From contig NZ_RKMB01000010.1 of NCBI RefSeq assembly GCF_003797765.1, forward strand, positions 1-64,000: 64,000 bases of DNA, written 5' to 3'. Below, one piece after another: positions 28,921 to 38,190 of the stretch. This DNA is from Ramlibacter sp. WS9. Its GTDB lineage: Bacteria > Pseudomonadota > Gammaproteobacteria > Burkholderiales > Burkholderiaceae_C. Under the pieces are notes generated by a model. The model did no database searches, had not been told where the DNA came from, and saw only the letters and a program-made list of their open reading frames with translations. Each line of letters opens with the position of its first letter. Positions within the stretch are counted from its first letter, which is position 1. The position numbers and the translations under genes are program-made.

Positions 28921-29319
28921 GCGGCGCTGAGAACCGCGAGCCGCTTGCGCCTCATTGGTCCAACATCGGCAAAAGCGAAACAAGACCGCACCGGAGCGCG
29001 AGCGGATCATTGGACACTCGACGTGGCGCAACCTTTTCGTCGCTGCCTCGACGAAATGAGTGGGTGTTTTGAAGTCCTGCCAGCGGCACCGGGCACTTGG
29101 TCGGACCGGCCACGAGCATGATGCCGCACCTCTCGCGGCGAGCACGCTGAAAGCACGATAGGCACGAGGGTGCCTGTGTGAAAGCTGCCCAACCAGGATC
29201 AAGGCGTCGTCGCATGGCAGTGACCGCGGGTCACTTTGAATTGAGCACGGTGGGTCACTTATATTCGAGCATCAACAGATCAACGTCTGCTGCTGGTTGA
29301 CGACCCTCGCCAGAGTTCT
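28921..29319. other. Gene-free stretch with a palindromic site
   Basis: 399 bp with no supportable gene. GTGACCGCGGGTCAC at 29220-29234 is a dyad of two 6-bp arms around 3 bp, and GTGGGTCAC recurs at 29250-29258, so this may be an operator or the worn end of an insertion element. Nothing else is seen. Confidence 0.35.
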
Positions 29320-29805
29320 TTAGGAATCCCAAGCCGCCAATCGCGCCCGTACTTCGCCCGACGGCACCCTGCACCGCGGGTGATTCGCGATCTGATCCAA
29401 GCCCGCTCGCAACGTGGGCAAATCCACGCCAACCTCGGCAAGGCGGTCCAGAAGCCACAGTAGACCGACGACTTCGACCTGACGCGAGGTGGCTTCGGTG
29501 CGAAGCGCCCTGTCGCCCGTAACCAGAATGTGGCCGGCGCGCGTGGCGCAGCTAAGAGCAAAACAATCGGTCAGCGACAGCGTGGGCCGCGCTTGATTGA
29601 CCTCTTGGGCCAATTGCACTTCGGCCGGCGTGAGCTCGACAACTTGCAGGCCCAACTCTCGAAGGTACGGACCGTTGTACTCGGCGATCTCCCTTTGGTA
29701 GAGGATGTCCGGCACGACCATCGGCATTCCTGCCGCGAACGCCGTGGCAAGCAATCCGCCCCTCTCGAGGTCAATGAGAATGGAGGTGTCCGAAACCAGC
29801 AGCAC
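29320..29805 (-). CDS. PIN-domain ribonuclease toxin
   Basis: 161 residues from GTG 29805. PIN-fold acidic residues are visible in LVSDTSILIDLER (Asp6), the middle Glu region, LTDCFALSCATRAG and LVTGDRALR. VapC-like PIN proteins cut RNA. It begins 9 bp after the stop of an XRE/ImmA-IrrE protein on the same strand, a known toxin-antitoxin-like arrangement in which the metallopeptidase-regulator counters or controls the nuclease. The C-terminal extra 30 residues are unusual for a short VapC. Confidence 0.82.
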   Translation of the reverse strand: MLLVSDTSILIDLERGGLLATAFAAGMPMVVPDILYQREIAEYNGPYLRELGLQVVELTPAEVQLAQEVNQARPTLSLTDCFALSCATRAGHILVTGDRALRTEATSRQVEVVGLLWLLDRLAEVGVDLPTLRAGLDQIANHPRCRVPSGEVRARLAAWDS

Positions 29806-29814
29806 GTGGCACGC

Positions 29815-30882
29815 TCAAGCTGCTTGGCCCATCAGCATCTGGTCCAGTCTTCGGACGTTGATGCGAAGAAGTTCAGCACCTTTCGCCTCTGAGATCGCAC
29901 CTTCCGCCACGGCTCGCAAGCACAGCCGTTCCATGCGTTGCGGAGCTTCAGCGGGGAACCCGAGTGGCTCCGTCGACTTCGGCCCGTTCCAGCCCCGCTT
30001 GCTGATCTGTGCCCAGAGCCTGCCAGCGGCAGCCTTCGTCAAGACGCCGAGCTGGGAGCAACGCATCACCAAGGCCGAGACGCTCACCTTGAAGACGCGT
30101 TTGAGTTCCACCAACTCTCCGAGTGAGATCGTCGTGCGATGCGGCCCGAGGAGCCGCCGCATCATGTCTGCCGCCATGAGGAAGGCACCGGCGAAGCGGT
30201 CCGCGGCCTTCTCCTCCTCCGCCTCGCTCAGGCCTGGGAAGCGCAAAACTAAGTGCGCGAGTTCGTGTGCCAAAGTAAAACGTTGCCGCTCGCCATTGTG
30301 AGATGCGTTGACCACAATGACGGGTACATCGCCATGGTTCGGTCTGACGACGTGCGCTTTCGAGCCACTCACCTTCTCGGGAAGTTCGATCGCGATCACT
30401 TTGACGCCTTTGTCTTCCAAGAGCTCCGCCATGTTGGGGATGGGATCCAGCCCAAGCGACCATAGCTCCCGCAGCCGGTCGGCAGCCCGTTCGGCGCTCG
30501 CGATCGCATCTACCTCAAGATCTTTGTGGTCGACGCCGCTCCAAGCCACATCCGTCCCAGGCAATAGCTCTTCAAGGCTCAGATAGCGCTCGACCTGGTC
30601 AAGGACTACGGACTCCACTGCACGTTCCTCCTTCACGGAGGCTTGCGGCGCCTTACGGAAGTCGATGCCAGCGAGCTCGATATGGCGTGAACTTAGAAGG
30701 TACTCGGGCGAGACCTTCAAGGCACGCGCGAGCTCGAGCAGTACCGTTGAACTCGGCATCATTTCATCGCGCTCGTACTTGCCGATTGCTTGGGGGGACA
30801 CGAGCTCACCAATCGCCGCTTCGAGGTCACGTAGCGATAGGCCAGCCGCCTCCCGAGCCCTTTTGAGGCGTTCACCGATCAT
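29815..30882 (-). CDS. XRE regulator fused to ImmA/IrrE metallopeptidase
   Basis: 355 residues. Helix-turn-helix at 4-62 (LKRAREAAGLSLRDLEAAIG) and an ImmA/IrrE zinc peptidase domain with HELAH at 206-210 and the downstream EEKAADRFAGAFLM helix that gives the third ligand. Such fusions repress their own operon and are inactivated by self-cleavage or by cutting on stress. A GGAGAG ribosome site precedes ATG 30882. Pairs with the PIN protein downstream; together they resemble toxin-antitoxin modules of the COG2856 type. Confidence 0.87.
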   Translation of the reverse strand: MIGERLKRAREAAGLSLRDLEAAIGELVSPQAIGKYERDEMMPSSTVLLELARALKVSPEYLLSSRHIELAGIDFRKAPQASVKEERAVESVVLDQVERYLSLEELLPGTDVAWSGVDHKDLEVDAIASAERAADRLRELWSLGLDPIPNMAELLEDKGVKVIAIELPEKVSGSKAHVVRPNHGDVPVIVVNASHNGERQRFTLAHELAHLVLRFPGLSEAEEEKAADRFAGAFLMAADMMRRLLGPHRTTISLGELVELKRVFKVSVSALVMRCSQLGVLTKAAAGRLWAQISKRGWNGPKSTEPLGFPAEAPQRMERLCLRAVAEGAISEAKGAELLRINVRRLDQMLMGQAA

Positions 30883-30900
30883 GGAGCTCTCCGGGAAGTG

Positions 30901-30937
30901 GTTTACATATTGACCGTTTGAATTATCTTTTGTAAAC
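30901..30937 (-). promoter_or_regulatory. Inverted-repeat operator upstream of the XRE/ImmA gene
   Basis: GTTTACA (30901-30907) and TGTAAAC (30931-30937) are perfect inverted arms around 23 bp of AT-rich DNA, 18 bp before the start codon. This is where an autoregulating XRE dimer pair would bind. The remaining gap to 31131 shows nothing else. Confidence 0.5.
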
Positions 30938-31131
30938 TCGTCGCCGTCAAGCTCAGCGTGAGGCCCAAGGGGGGTGACACTCCAAAGCGACCCGAATGAC
31001 GCCCGTCAACAGCGCTCTCGGCCTTTTTTTATCGACCGGTCGAGACCTTCAGCGACATGCATCCTCTAACTTTCGCAGGACTAGTTGCAGGCCTCGTGTA
31101 TTGGCTTCTTTACAAGGACAAGGAAAGCAAG

Positions 31132-32142
31132 ATGCCTGCAGTGCAGCGACAGTTCGAAGACTTCCACAGCGCCATTTGTTTCGACGAAGACGATGAGAAA
31201 GCGACCCTTCGCGAGAAGCGGGGCATCATCGTCAAGGCGCTCAAGGACAACTTGCCCGACGACGTACCTTCGTTCGTCAATTTCAACCAGGGCAGCTACT
31301 CAATGCACACGGGGGTAGTGCCGCTGGACGGTAACTTCGACATCGACGTGGGCATCATCTTCGACTGCGATCAGCACAAGTACGGTCCGGTGGAGCTGAA
31401 GAAAAAAGTCCGCGACGCGGTGAACTCGAACTTTCGCACCGTGGAGATCCGCCGGCCCTGCGTGACCGTCAACTACATGAGCGGCGGCGAAATCGCTTAC
31501 CACGTGGATCTCGCGATCTACACCACCGGCTCCGATGGCAAGCTGTATCTCGCTAAGGGCAAGGAAAATTCGAACGAGGAGCACAAGATCTGGGAGGTGT
31601 CCGACCCCAAGGGCCTGACCAAGGAGGTTTGCAGCGCGTTCGATGATGCCGAAAAGCTCGCGCAATACCGTCGATGCATCCGCTACCTCAAGCGGTGGCG
31701 CCAGGTGCAGTTCAAAAACTCCGGCGCGCCTCTCAGCATCGCCCTTACGGTGGCGGCGTACCACTGGTTCACGCCGAACTTCAGCACATCAGGCAAGCCG
31801 GTCGACCTTCTCGCCATGTTCGGGTGGGTCAATTCCGTCCTGGAGCAGTTCAGCAATGACTACAACCAGGACGACGGGTTCCACGTTCGCGTGAAAGTGG
31901 CGCTTCCCGTGGAGCCGTATACGGATCTGATGGCCAAGCGCACCGCGGCTCAAATGAAGACGTTCAAGGAGAAACTCGAGGCGCTGAGAGACGCGTTGCA
32001 GGAGGCGTACGACGAGGAGCTGCCCGAGGACGCCTGCAAGGTGCTAAAGAAACAGTTTGGCGACGACTTCAAGGTCCCCGAGAAGTCCGAAACTGCCAAG
32101 GCCGTTTCACCGGCCGCCATCAGCACGGGCAACTCGGCTTGA
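31132..32142 (+). CDS. CBASS CD-NTase (cyclic oligonucleotide synthase)
   Basis: 336 residues from ATG 31132, which has an AGGAAAG site; an in-frame ATG at 31057 is less likely. The nucleotidyltransferase core is complete: Gly54-Ser55 in NQGSYSMHT, metal ligands Asp70 and Asp72 in NFDIDVGIIFD, and Asp126 in AYHVDLAIY. An OAS/cGAS-type helical domain follows. On phage infection it makes a cyclic di- or trinucleotide that activates the effector. Together with Cap2 and Cap3 this is a type II CBASS locus. Clade and product cannot be set by eye. Confidence 0.93.
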   Translation: MPAVQRQFEDFHSAICFDEDDEKATLREKRGIIVKALKDNLPDDVPSFVNFNQGSYSMHTGVVPLDGNFDIDVGIIFDCDQHKYGPVELKKKVRDAVNSNFRTVEIRRPCVTVNYMSGGEIAYHVDLAIYTTGSDGKLYLAKGKENSNEEHKIWEVSDPKGLTKEVCSAFDDAEKLAQYRRCIRYLKRWRQVQFKNSGAPLSIALTVAAYHWFTPNFSTSGKPVDLLAMFGWVNSVLEQFSNDYNQDDGFHVRVKVALPVEPYTDLMAKRTAAQMKTFKEKLEALRDALQEAYDEELPEDACKVLKKQFGDDFKVPEKSETAKAVSPAAISTGNSA

Positions 32143-33872
32143 CCCAGCCATCCGCGGACCCGATCGACACCACTAAAGTCGATGCCGCCTTCAGAGAGGT
32201 GCAAGCCGCTTGCGCTCGTCGAGGCATTGCTTGCGGCCGGTTGAGCACGTCCACGCTTCATTGCCTGGCCGTGGAATTGACGGGCGCAACGCGCACGTGG
32301 CCAATCAACGTCGACTGCGACGAGAAGCTTCTTCGGCTGCCGCACGTGTGGACCCTCGCACCGACGTCGCCACTGGCACATGTCAGCTACGGCGGCACCA
32401 TTTGCATTGACGACGGCCAAGGCATGTCGCTCGACCCGGAGCGGCTGGCCGCCATCGTCGCGCACACGGTCATAAAGGCGTTCGACTTGCTAGAAAATTC
32501 CGCCATTGATGCCGCCACGGGTTATCTCGAGTTTTTCAACGAGCTTGAAGGCTACTGGTCCCACTTGCCTGACTCACTGCGGTCACGCGCATACTTCGAG
32601 GTCGACGGCAACTCGCGCATGGTTCAGGCCTTCTTCAAGTCCGATGCAAAGCCTGAGACGTGGTACTTCGCCGATCGCGGCGCCGAACTGCCGTGGGACG
32701 TCAAGTCGGACAAGCTCGAAGCGCACCGCGCGCTTTATGTCCATTTTGACGCCATCGACCTGCCGCCGGTCAAGCCGCAGAGGCTCACCTCCGCTTTCGT
32801 CCACGAGGTGCATCGAAGACTGTCCGCAGAGCAGCTGACGCTTTGGGAGCAGTTGGTTGGGTCCTCAAAGAACTCACCCAAGCGCGTAGCTTTATTGGTG
32901 TCGGTGCCGCGTCAGGCCGGCGGTCGCTCATTGGTTGCGATTGCGTTCCGTGCGAAGCGAGGCCTGATCGACGACTCGGCGGTCGTGGCGCCGCTCACCA
33001 TGCGCCGCCATACGCCGACCTACATGCGTGAGCGCGGCGGTGCCTCGCTCGACCTACTGGGCAAGCACGTGGCCGTTCTCGGAGCTGGGGCCGTCGGATG
33101 CGTGGTCATCGACACCCTGGCAGCCGCCGGTATCGGCCAAATGACGGTCGTGGACAACGACGAGTACTCGGAAGACAACGTGTTCCGCCATCTGCTGGAG
33201 CCGCTGTATATCGGCTTGCCCAAGCCGCTCGGGGTGAAACTCCAGCTGCAGCGGCGCTATCCCGGCTTGACCATCACACCGGTCTGCACGACGGCGCAGA
33301 AGTGGCTGGCGTCCGCGGACTTGACCCACTACGACGGCATCGTCCTGGCCTTCGGAGCGCCGACCTTGGAGCGTTCTTTCTCCCGCGCCCTCAAGGGCCG
33401 GCGGGACAACTTCCCGATCGTGTTCACCTGGCTGGAGGCTGTTGACGTCGGCGGCCACTCCGTCCTCATGTGGTCGAAAGGTGAAGGATGCCTCGATTGC
33501 CTCTATCGTGACGACGAAGGCCATCCGTCACTTGCCTCGCGCACATCGTTCCTTGTACCGAATCAACCAGTGACCCGCAACCTCACGGGCTGCGCCGGCG
33601 CGTTCGTGCCCTTCGGCGCCTTGCAGGCACGGCGAACCGGCCTCCTCGCGGCCGAGCACATACTGTCTGCGATCTCCGCAGGCACTGAGGCCGACGGAGT
33701 GCGTGAGCCAAGTTATCGGTTCTGGGTCGGCGAAGGGCGCGCCGCAGCCGATCAAGGCCTCGGCACGACGCCTTGGTTTTCGGGCGCGGGCAGTACGTCC
33801 TGGAAGGAAGCCTCCAGCCGCGCCTTCGGCCGCGCGTGCAAGTACTGCCGTACGCCGCGGGAGCCGGCTTGA
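32139..33872 (+). CDS. cap2: CBASS Cap2, E2-E1 ubiquitin-transfer-like fusion
   Basis: 577 residues. E2-like domain at about 15-140 with Cys89 in YGGTICIDD; E1/ThiF adenylation domain from about 305 with VAVLGAGAVGC (310-321) and the catalytic Cys484 in NLTGCAGAF. Zinc pairs CLDC (451-454) and CKYC (567-570) are present. Cap2 joins the C-terminus of the CD-NTase to a target and primes it for signalling. The start is TTG 32139, overlapping the CD-NTase stop (TTGA). Confidence 0.94.
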   Translation: MTQPSADPIDTTKVDAAFREVQAACARRGIACGRLSTSTLHCLAVELTGATRTWPINVDCDEKLLRLPHVWTLAPTSPLAHVSYGGTICIDDGQGMSLDPERLAAIVAHTVIKAFDLLENSAIDAATGYLEFFNELEGYWSHLPDSLRSRAYFEVDGNSRMVQAFFKSDAKPETWYFADRGAELPWDVKSDKLEAHRALYVHFDAIDLPPVKPQRLTSAFVHEVHRRLSAEQLTLWEQLVGSSKNSPKRVALLVSVPRQAGGRSLVAIAFRAKRGLIDDSAVVAPLTMRRHTPTYMRERGGASLDLLGKHVAVLGAGAVGCVVIDTLAAAGIGQMTVVDNDEYSEDNVFRHLLEPLYIGLPKPLGVKLQLQRRYPGLTITPVCTTAQKWLASADLTHYDGIVLAFGAPTLERSFSRALKGRRDNFPIVFTWLEAVDVGGHSVLMWSKGEGCLDCLYRDDEGHPSLASRTSFLVPNQPVTRNLTGCAGAFVPFGALQARRTGLLAAEHILSAISAGTEADGVREPSYRFWVGEGRAAADQGLGTTPWFSGAGSTSWKEASSRAFGRACKYCRTPREPA

Positions 33873-34375
33873 ATCTCGTCTACCGAGTCACCGAGCGCCG
33901 ACGCCTGATCCTCGTCGAACACGCCGTGCAGAAAATGCAAGGGTTCGCGCAGCACCGGTGGTGGGACCGTGAAGCGGGTGGCGTCCTTTTAGGCCGGCAC
34001 TTGCTGGACTCGCATGACATCGTCGTCGACGACGTCACGACACCCCAAGACAGCGACCGCCGCAGCCGCTACAGCTTTTTCCGCTCGGCAAAGCACGAGC
34101 ATATCGCCCGCCAGCGCTGGATCGACCAAAGAAGCACGTCGGCCTACCTCGGGCTGTGGCACACCCACCCGGAGGCCGACCCCACGCCCAGCAGCGTCGA
34201 CCGCAGCGACTGGATTCAGGCCGTATCTCGGGATACGTTCGAAGGAGACCGGCTGTTTTTCCCGATCATGGGCACACAGAACATCCGCATCTGGACCTTG
34301 AGCCGCCGCGGCATGTTTCGCGAACTGAAGTTGCAGACGAACAAAGACCATGAACAAGACGACAGCCTCGACTAA
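33869..34375 (+). CDS. cap3: CBASS Cap3, JAB/JAMM isopeptidase
   Basis: 168 residues. A full JAMM site: Glu35 in REAGGVLLG and HTHPEADPTPSSVD giving His98, His100, Ser108 and Asp111. Cap3 cuts the conjugates made by Cap2 and so limits the response. It also begins with a TTG (33869) in a 4-bp overlap, and its 3' end overlaps the effector gene by 26 bp. Confidence 0.94.
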   Translation: MNLVYRVTERRRLILVEHAVQKMQGFAQHRWWDREAGGVLLGRHLLDSHDIVVDDVTTPQDSDRRSRYSFFRSAKHEHIARQRWIDQRSTSAYLGLWHTHPEADPTPSSVDRSDWIQAVSRDTFEGDRLFFPIMGTQNIRIWTLSRRGMFRELKLQTNKDHEQDDSLD

Positions 34376-35531
34376 GACACCCTCATCCACCAACTCCCCC
34401 ACGATCAAGGAAGTTCGCACGGAGGAGCGCTCTCGCATTCCGGTCGATGTTCGCCGCGACCTGTGGGTGGCAGCCGCGGGTCGCTGCGAGTTCCGCGGCT
34501 GCTGCAAGCCCGTCGACCGCGACTTCCTTACCAAGGAGCGCGCTTTCACCGGCCAGCACGCGCACATCATTGCCGACAGTCCCGGTGGCGCGCGAGGAGT
34601 GAAAGGCGAATCGGAGCGCCTTGCCAAGGACGTGCGCAACTTGATGCTTGCCTGCTACGACTGTCATGCGCGAATCGATCGCCACGGCAAGAACAACCGG
34701 TTTACGACGCCGCAGCTGCAGGCGATGAAGCGTGAACACGAAGCTCGCATCCAACGCATCTACTCCGCGACCGGTGTTGCGGAGAGTGTTCCGATCCTGA
34801 TGACGTTTCCGATCGGCGCGCATGTACCCAACATCGATGTCGAGCAGATCCACTTCGCCATGCTCGAGAATAGCCAGTACAGGCTGTTTCCGGCGCAAGG
34901 CTCCCACGTTCACATCAATCGCAGCGACTTCGACTTTCAGGACAACGACCCAGAATTCTGGTTGCGTGCGGAAAAGGCGCTTTGCGACCACTACACTCGG
35001 CGCATCGAGCCGATTCTTGTCGAGGGCGCGGGCGACGCACATCTAACCATTGCAGGGTTCGCCCCCATCCCGATGCTCGTCAAGCTGGGCGCACTGATCG
35101 GCGACAAGACGCGCGCCAATGTGCTGGACCTGCCGAATGACGGGTGGCTCTGGGACACACGAGACGTGTGCACCGAGCCCACGTTTACCTATGACGTGCC
35201 CTACTCACTTCCGCGCGAGATATCGATCGTTGTGAGTGTCTCGGGCAAGACGGTGCATCCTGAAGGCCGACCCGTCATCGAATTTCAGGCAGCAACGCCT
35301 GATCGCGGCATCATCCGGAAGGAGTCGCATCTGCAGGCATTCCGCAGCAGCTTCAACGCCTTCTTGCAACGGGTGACCAGTGCGGGGGCCCGCGTTGTTC
35401 ACCTCCACCCTGCCACGCCGCTTGCAGCGAGCGTCGAGATCGGCCGGATGCTATTGCCAAAGACATTCGAAGAGATTCATGTCTGGGAGTGGCAAGCACC
35501 AAACTGGAAGCCAGCCCTGCGCGTGAAGTGA
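34350..35531 (+). CDS. cap5: CBASS Cap5 effector, HNH endonuclease-SAVED
   Basis: 393 residues. HNH domain at about 35-135: zinc cysteines Cys46, Cys51, Cys102 and Cys105, catalytic His72 in HAHIIADSPGGARG, Asn97 and His106 in NLMLACYDCHARID. Residues about 145-393 form a SAVED domain, the receptor for cyclic oligonucleotides. Once bound to the signal Cap5 oligomerises and destroys DNA, killing the infected cell. It is the fourth gene of the operon, start ATG 34350. Confidence 0.93.
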   Translation: MNKTTASTKTPSSTNSPTIKEVRTEERSRIPVDVRRDLWVAAAGRCEFRGCCKPVDRDFLTKERAFTGQHAHIIADSPGGARGVKGESERLAKDVRNLMLACYDCHARIDRHGKNNRFTTPQLQAMKREHEARIQRIYSATGVAESVPILMTFPIGAHVPNIDVEQIHFAMLENSQYRLFPAQGSHVHINRSDFDFQDNDPEFWLRAEKALCDHYTRRIEPILVEGAGDAHLTIAGFAPIPMLVKLGALIGDKTRANVLDLPNDGWLWDTRDVCTEPTFTYDVPYSLPREISIVVSVSGKTVHPEGRPVIEFQAATPDRGIIRKESHLQAFRSSFNAFLQRVTSAGARVVHLHPATPLAASVEIGRMLLPKTFEEIHVWEWQAPNWKPALRVK

Positions 35532-35557
35532 CCCCCCGGAACATCCATGAGGTCGAG

Positions 35558-36289
35558 ATGAGCGAAATCAACATTCTTCCTAGCGAGCAAGCGGCTCTCT
35601 GGGCCATCGACTCCCCCACCTTCAGTCGTCACATCGACCAGTGTGTAGGTGACGGGCACGCAAGCGCATTGGCGCCATATCGGCTTCATAGTTGTGGGCT
35701 CTATTTCGGCTCGAACCTCCGAAGGTTCGAAAGGGCACTGCTCGACTACCGTCAGTCCAAGTCAGCGAGAAAGCTCGAGACTACTCGGACCGACGCGCTT
35801 CGCGCAGGTTCAGACTTGCTGTTTGCCGTAGAAGAGATGAAAACCCGGGTTGAAATCGAAGCGAAACAGGCCGAACGCTTCTACATTGAGGATCACATCC
35901 GGCCGCCTTTCAAGTGCACCGATCAACTATCGGTGGCAGTGCACTATCGCTGGCGCCCCGACGCGGAAAGCGAATGGGTGTACGCGAGCATTGAGTTTCT
36001 TCACCGGTTCGACCCGCACTTCAACCTGCTCCACATACAGCCCGCGCGCAAGCGCAGCGCCTCCCAACAAGCAAGGGATCGCCAGGATCGACTGGACGCC
36101 GAATGGGAACAGCTGAAGCGGCATGCGCTTTGGTCCGTCCGGGACTACTTGCAAGACGGTGGCGACGGTGCATTGATCCCGAAGACCTTTCGGGTCAAAG
36201 CGGACACGCATACGGGAGGTTTGAACAACTTCAGCGCAAAGTTCTGGCAACAACCCGCAGAGTCGGTCTTGCCTGCGACCTCCCGCTGA
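35558..36289 (+). CDS. Unknown protein appended to the CBASS operon
   Basis: 243 residues from ATG 35558 (site GAGGTCGAG), 26 bp after cap5. Mostly alpha-helical and charged; a central part (about 40-110) of FERALLDYRQSKSARKLETTR character and a coiled segment near 175-195 (SASQQARDRQDRLDAEWEQLKRH). No catalytic motif, signal or membrane span. I do not recognise a family. Its position, spacing and strand make it either a fifth CBASS gene or the first gene of separate cargo. The gene's tail runs into a 135-bp inverted-repeat element. Confidence 0.6.
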   Translation: MSEINILPSEQAALWAIDSPTFSRHIDQCVGDGHASALAPYRLHSCGLYFGSNLRRFERALLDYRQSKSARKLETTRTDALRAGSDLLFAVEEMKTRVEIEAKQAERFYIEDHIRPPFKCTDQLSVAVHYRWRPDAESEWVYASIEFLHRFDPHFNLLHIQPARKRSASQQARDRQDRLDAEWEQLKRHALWSVRDYLQDGGDGALIPKTFRVKADTHTGGLNNFSAKFWQQPAESVLPATSR

Positions 36290-36307
36290 ATGGCTGCTTT
36301 CGACCGA

Positions 36308-36442
36308 GGCTGTGTGAAAACTCCGAATCACGACGATTTCGAGGGTCGCCGCCCCCTTACCTGAAGGCCGATCGGCGCTTATGGAGTGATCTAGAGGTCG
36401 ACTTGCGAGCCGTCAACCCTCGCGCCGAGTTTTCACACAGCC
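36308..36442. mobile_element. 135-bp MITE-like element
   Basis: Bounded by a perfect 16-bp inverted repeat: GGCTGTGTGAAAACTC (36308-36323) and its complement (36427-36442). Too short for a transposase; either a MITE mobilised by an IS with the same ends, or an IS reduced to its termini. The rest of the gap up to the IS21 element at 36578 has nothing recognisable. Confidence 0.65.
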
Positions 36443-36696
36443 CCGACCCCAAGCGGCCGTTCTGTTTCGTATGGCACGTACTTGCAAAACGGTTAGCGTA
36501 GCTTTGATTGGGCCAGTGCCCATTCCATTGGGGCCGAAGTCTCTGGTTTGCTTACCGCTCCGCTTCACACCGCCACTGGTTGACGACAATTACCTTGGCC
36601 GGCTGACGACAACTATCTTGGCCGGTTAAGACCGGTGCCGGGCAGGTCCGGGAGGCGGGGTTACCGTGGTCGCGACGAATACGCGAGACCCACGGG

Positions 36697-38190
36697 ATGC
36701 CCGGCAAGAAGATCACAGACCACCAAGTGCACAAGTACAAGCAACACCGCAACCAGCTCAGTCAGGCGGCGGCCGCCGCCAAGGCTGGCATCAGCGAGCG
36801 CAGCGCTCGTCGCATCGAAGGTAGCGACACGCTGCCATCCCAGAGGCCAGCGCGTGACTGGCGAACCCGCAAAGACCCGTTAGCAGCCGTCTGGGACGCT
36901 GAGGTCGTGCCCCTGCTGCAGCACGACCCGCTGCTGAACGGGGTCACCCTGCTGGAGGAACTGCAGCGTCGCTACCCGGGGCAATACGGCACCAACGTGC
37001 TGCGAACGCTGCAGCGGCGCATGCGCCAGTGGCGCGCCGTCCACGGGGCCGAGCGCGAGGTCTTCTTCGCGCAGGAGCACCCGCCTGGCCGCCTGGGTCT
37101 GTCGGACTTCACTGTCGCCGATGACCTGGGCGTGGAGATCGAGGGCGCCGCGTTCCCGCATCGGCTGTACCAGTTCACGCTGACGCACTCCGGCTGGCGC
37201 CACGCCGTGCTGGTCACCGGGGGCGAGAGCTTCCTGGCGCTGTCCACCGGCCTGCAGGCGGCGCTGTGGAAGCTGGGCGGGGTACCGGAGGAACACCGCA
37301 CCGATAGCCTGTCCGCGGCCTTCAACAACTTGGCCGAAGAGCAGGAACTCACGCGTCGCTACGACGACCTATGCCGCCACTACGGCATGCGCGCGAGCCG
37401 CTGCAACCCCGGCCAGTCGCACGAGAACGGCGCCATTGAGTCGCGCCACGATTCACTCAAGACGGCGCTGGACCAGGCGCTGCGGCTACGCGGCACGCGC
37501 AGCTTCGACGCGCAAGCAGAGTACGAACGGTTCGTCGACATGATCGTGCAGCGCTTCAACGCCCGCGTGAGCAAGGCGCTGGCTGTGGAGCGCTCGATGC
37601 TGAGGCTGCTGCCGGCGCGGCGCACGGCCGAGTACGAGGAACTGCCTGCCCGGGTGAGCAAGTACGCCATCTTTACCGTCAAGGGGGTGCAGTACAGTGC
37701 GCCGAGCCAGCTGATCGGCCACCGGGTGATGGTGCGCCTGTACCCCCAGCAGGTGGAGTGCTGGCTGGGTGGCCAGTGCGTGCTGAGCCTGCCTCGGGCG
37801 ACCAGCCGGGGCGGCCAGCGGCATCCGCGCCACATCGACTATCGCCACCTGGTGGCCGCGCTCAAGCGCAAGCCCGGCGCGTTCGCTCGCTGGGTGCTGC
37901 GTGATGCGGTGTTCCCGCGCGAGGTGTACCGCCGGGCCTGGGAACGCCTGTCGGCGCAACTGCCCGAGCGCGAAGCCTGCAAGACGATGGTAGGGCTGCT
38001 GGCGCTGGCTGCCGACGGGCATGAGGCGCAAGTTGCCAACGAGTTGGAGCAGTTGCTGGAAATGGGCCAGTTGCCGGACCTGCACGCGTTGACGCAACTG
38101 GTGGCGCCGCGGCGCGGCGAGCTGCCCGAAGTGGCGGTGCAGTTGCCGCAACTGGCTGGCTACGACGCGCTGCTGGAGGTGACGCAATGA
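36697..38190 (+). CDS. istA: IS21-family transposase IstA
   Basis: 497 residues. N-terminal helix-turn-helix (about 8-45, SQAAAAAKAGISERSARRIEG), then a DDE integrase core with Asp137 in LSDFTV, the second Asp in HRTDSLSAAF and Glu in ENGAIESRHDSLK. C-terminal beta-barrel follows. Full length for the family. Ends with a 4-bp overlap with istB. Confidence 0.95.
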   Translation: MPGKKITDHQVHKYKQHRNQLSQAAAAAKAGISERSARRIEGSDTLPSQRPARDWRTRKDPLAAVWDAEVVPLLQHDPLLNGVTLLEELQRRYPGQYGTNVLRTLQRRMRQWRAVHGAEREVFFAQEHPPGRLGLSDFTVADDLGVEIEGAAFPHRLYQFTLTHSGWRHAVLVTGGESFLALSTGLQAALWKLGGVPEEHRTDSLSAAFNNLAEEQELTRRYDDLCRHYGMRASRCNPGQSHENGAIESRHDSLKTALDQALRLRGTRSFDAQAEYERFVDMIVQRFNARVSKALAVERSMLRLLPARRTAEYEELPARVSKYAIFTVKGVQYSAPSQLIGHRVMVRLYPQQVECWLGGQCVLSLPRATSRGGQRHPRHIDYRHLVAALKRKPGAFARWVLRDAVFPREVYRRAWERLSAQLPEREACKTMVGLLALAADGHEAQVANELEQLLEMGQLPDLHALTQLVAPRRGELPEVAVQLPQLAGYDALLEVTQ

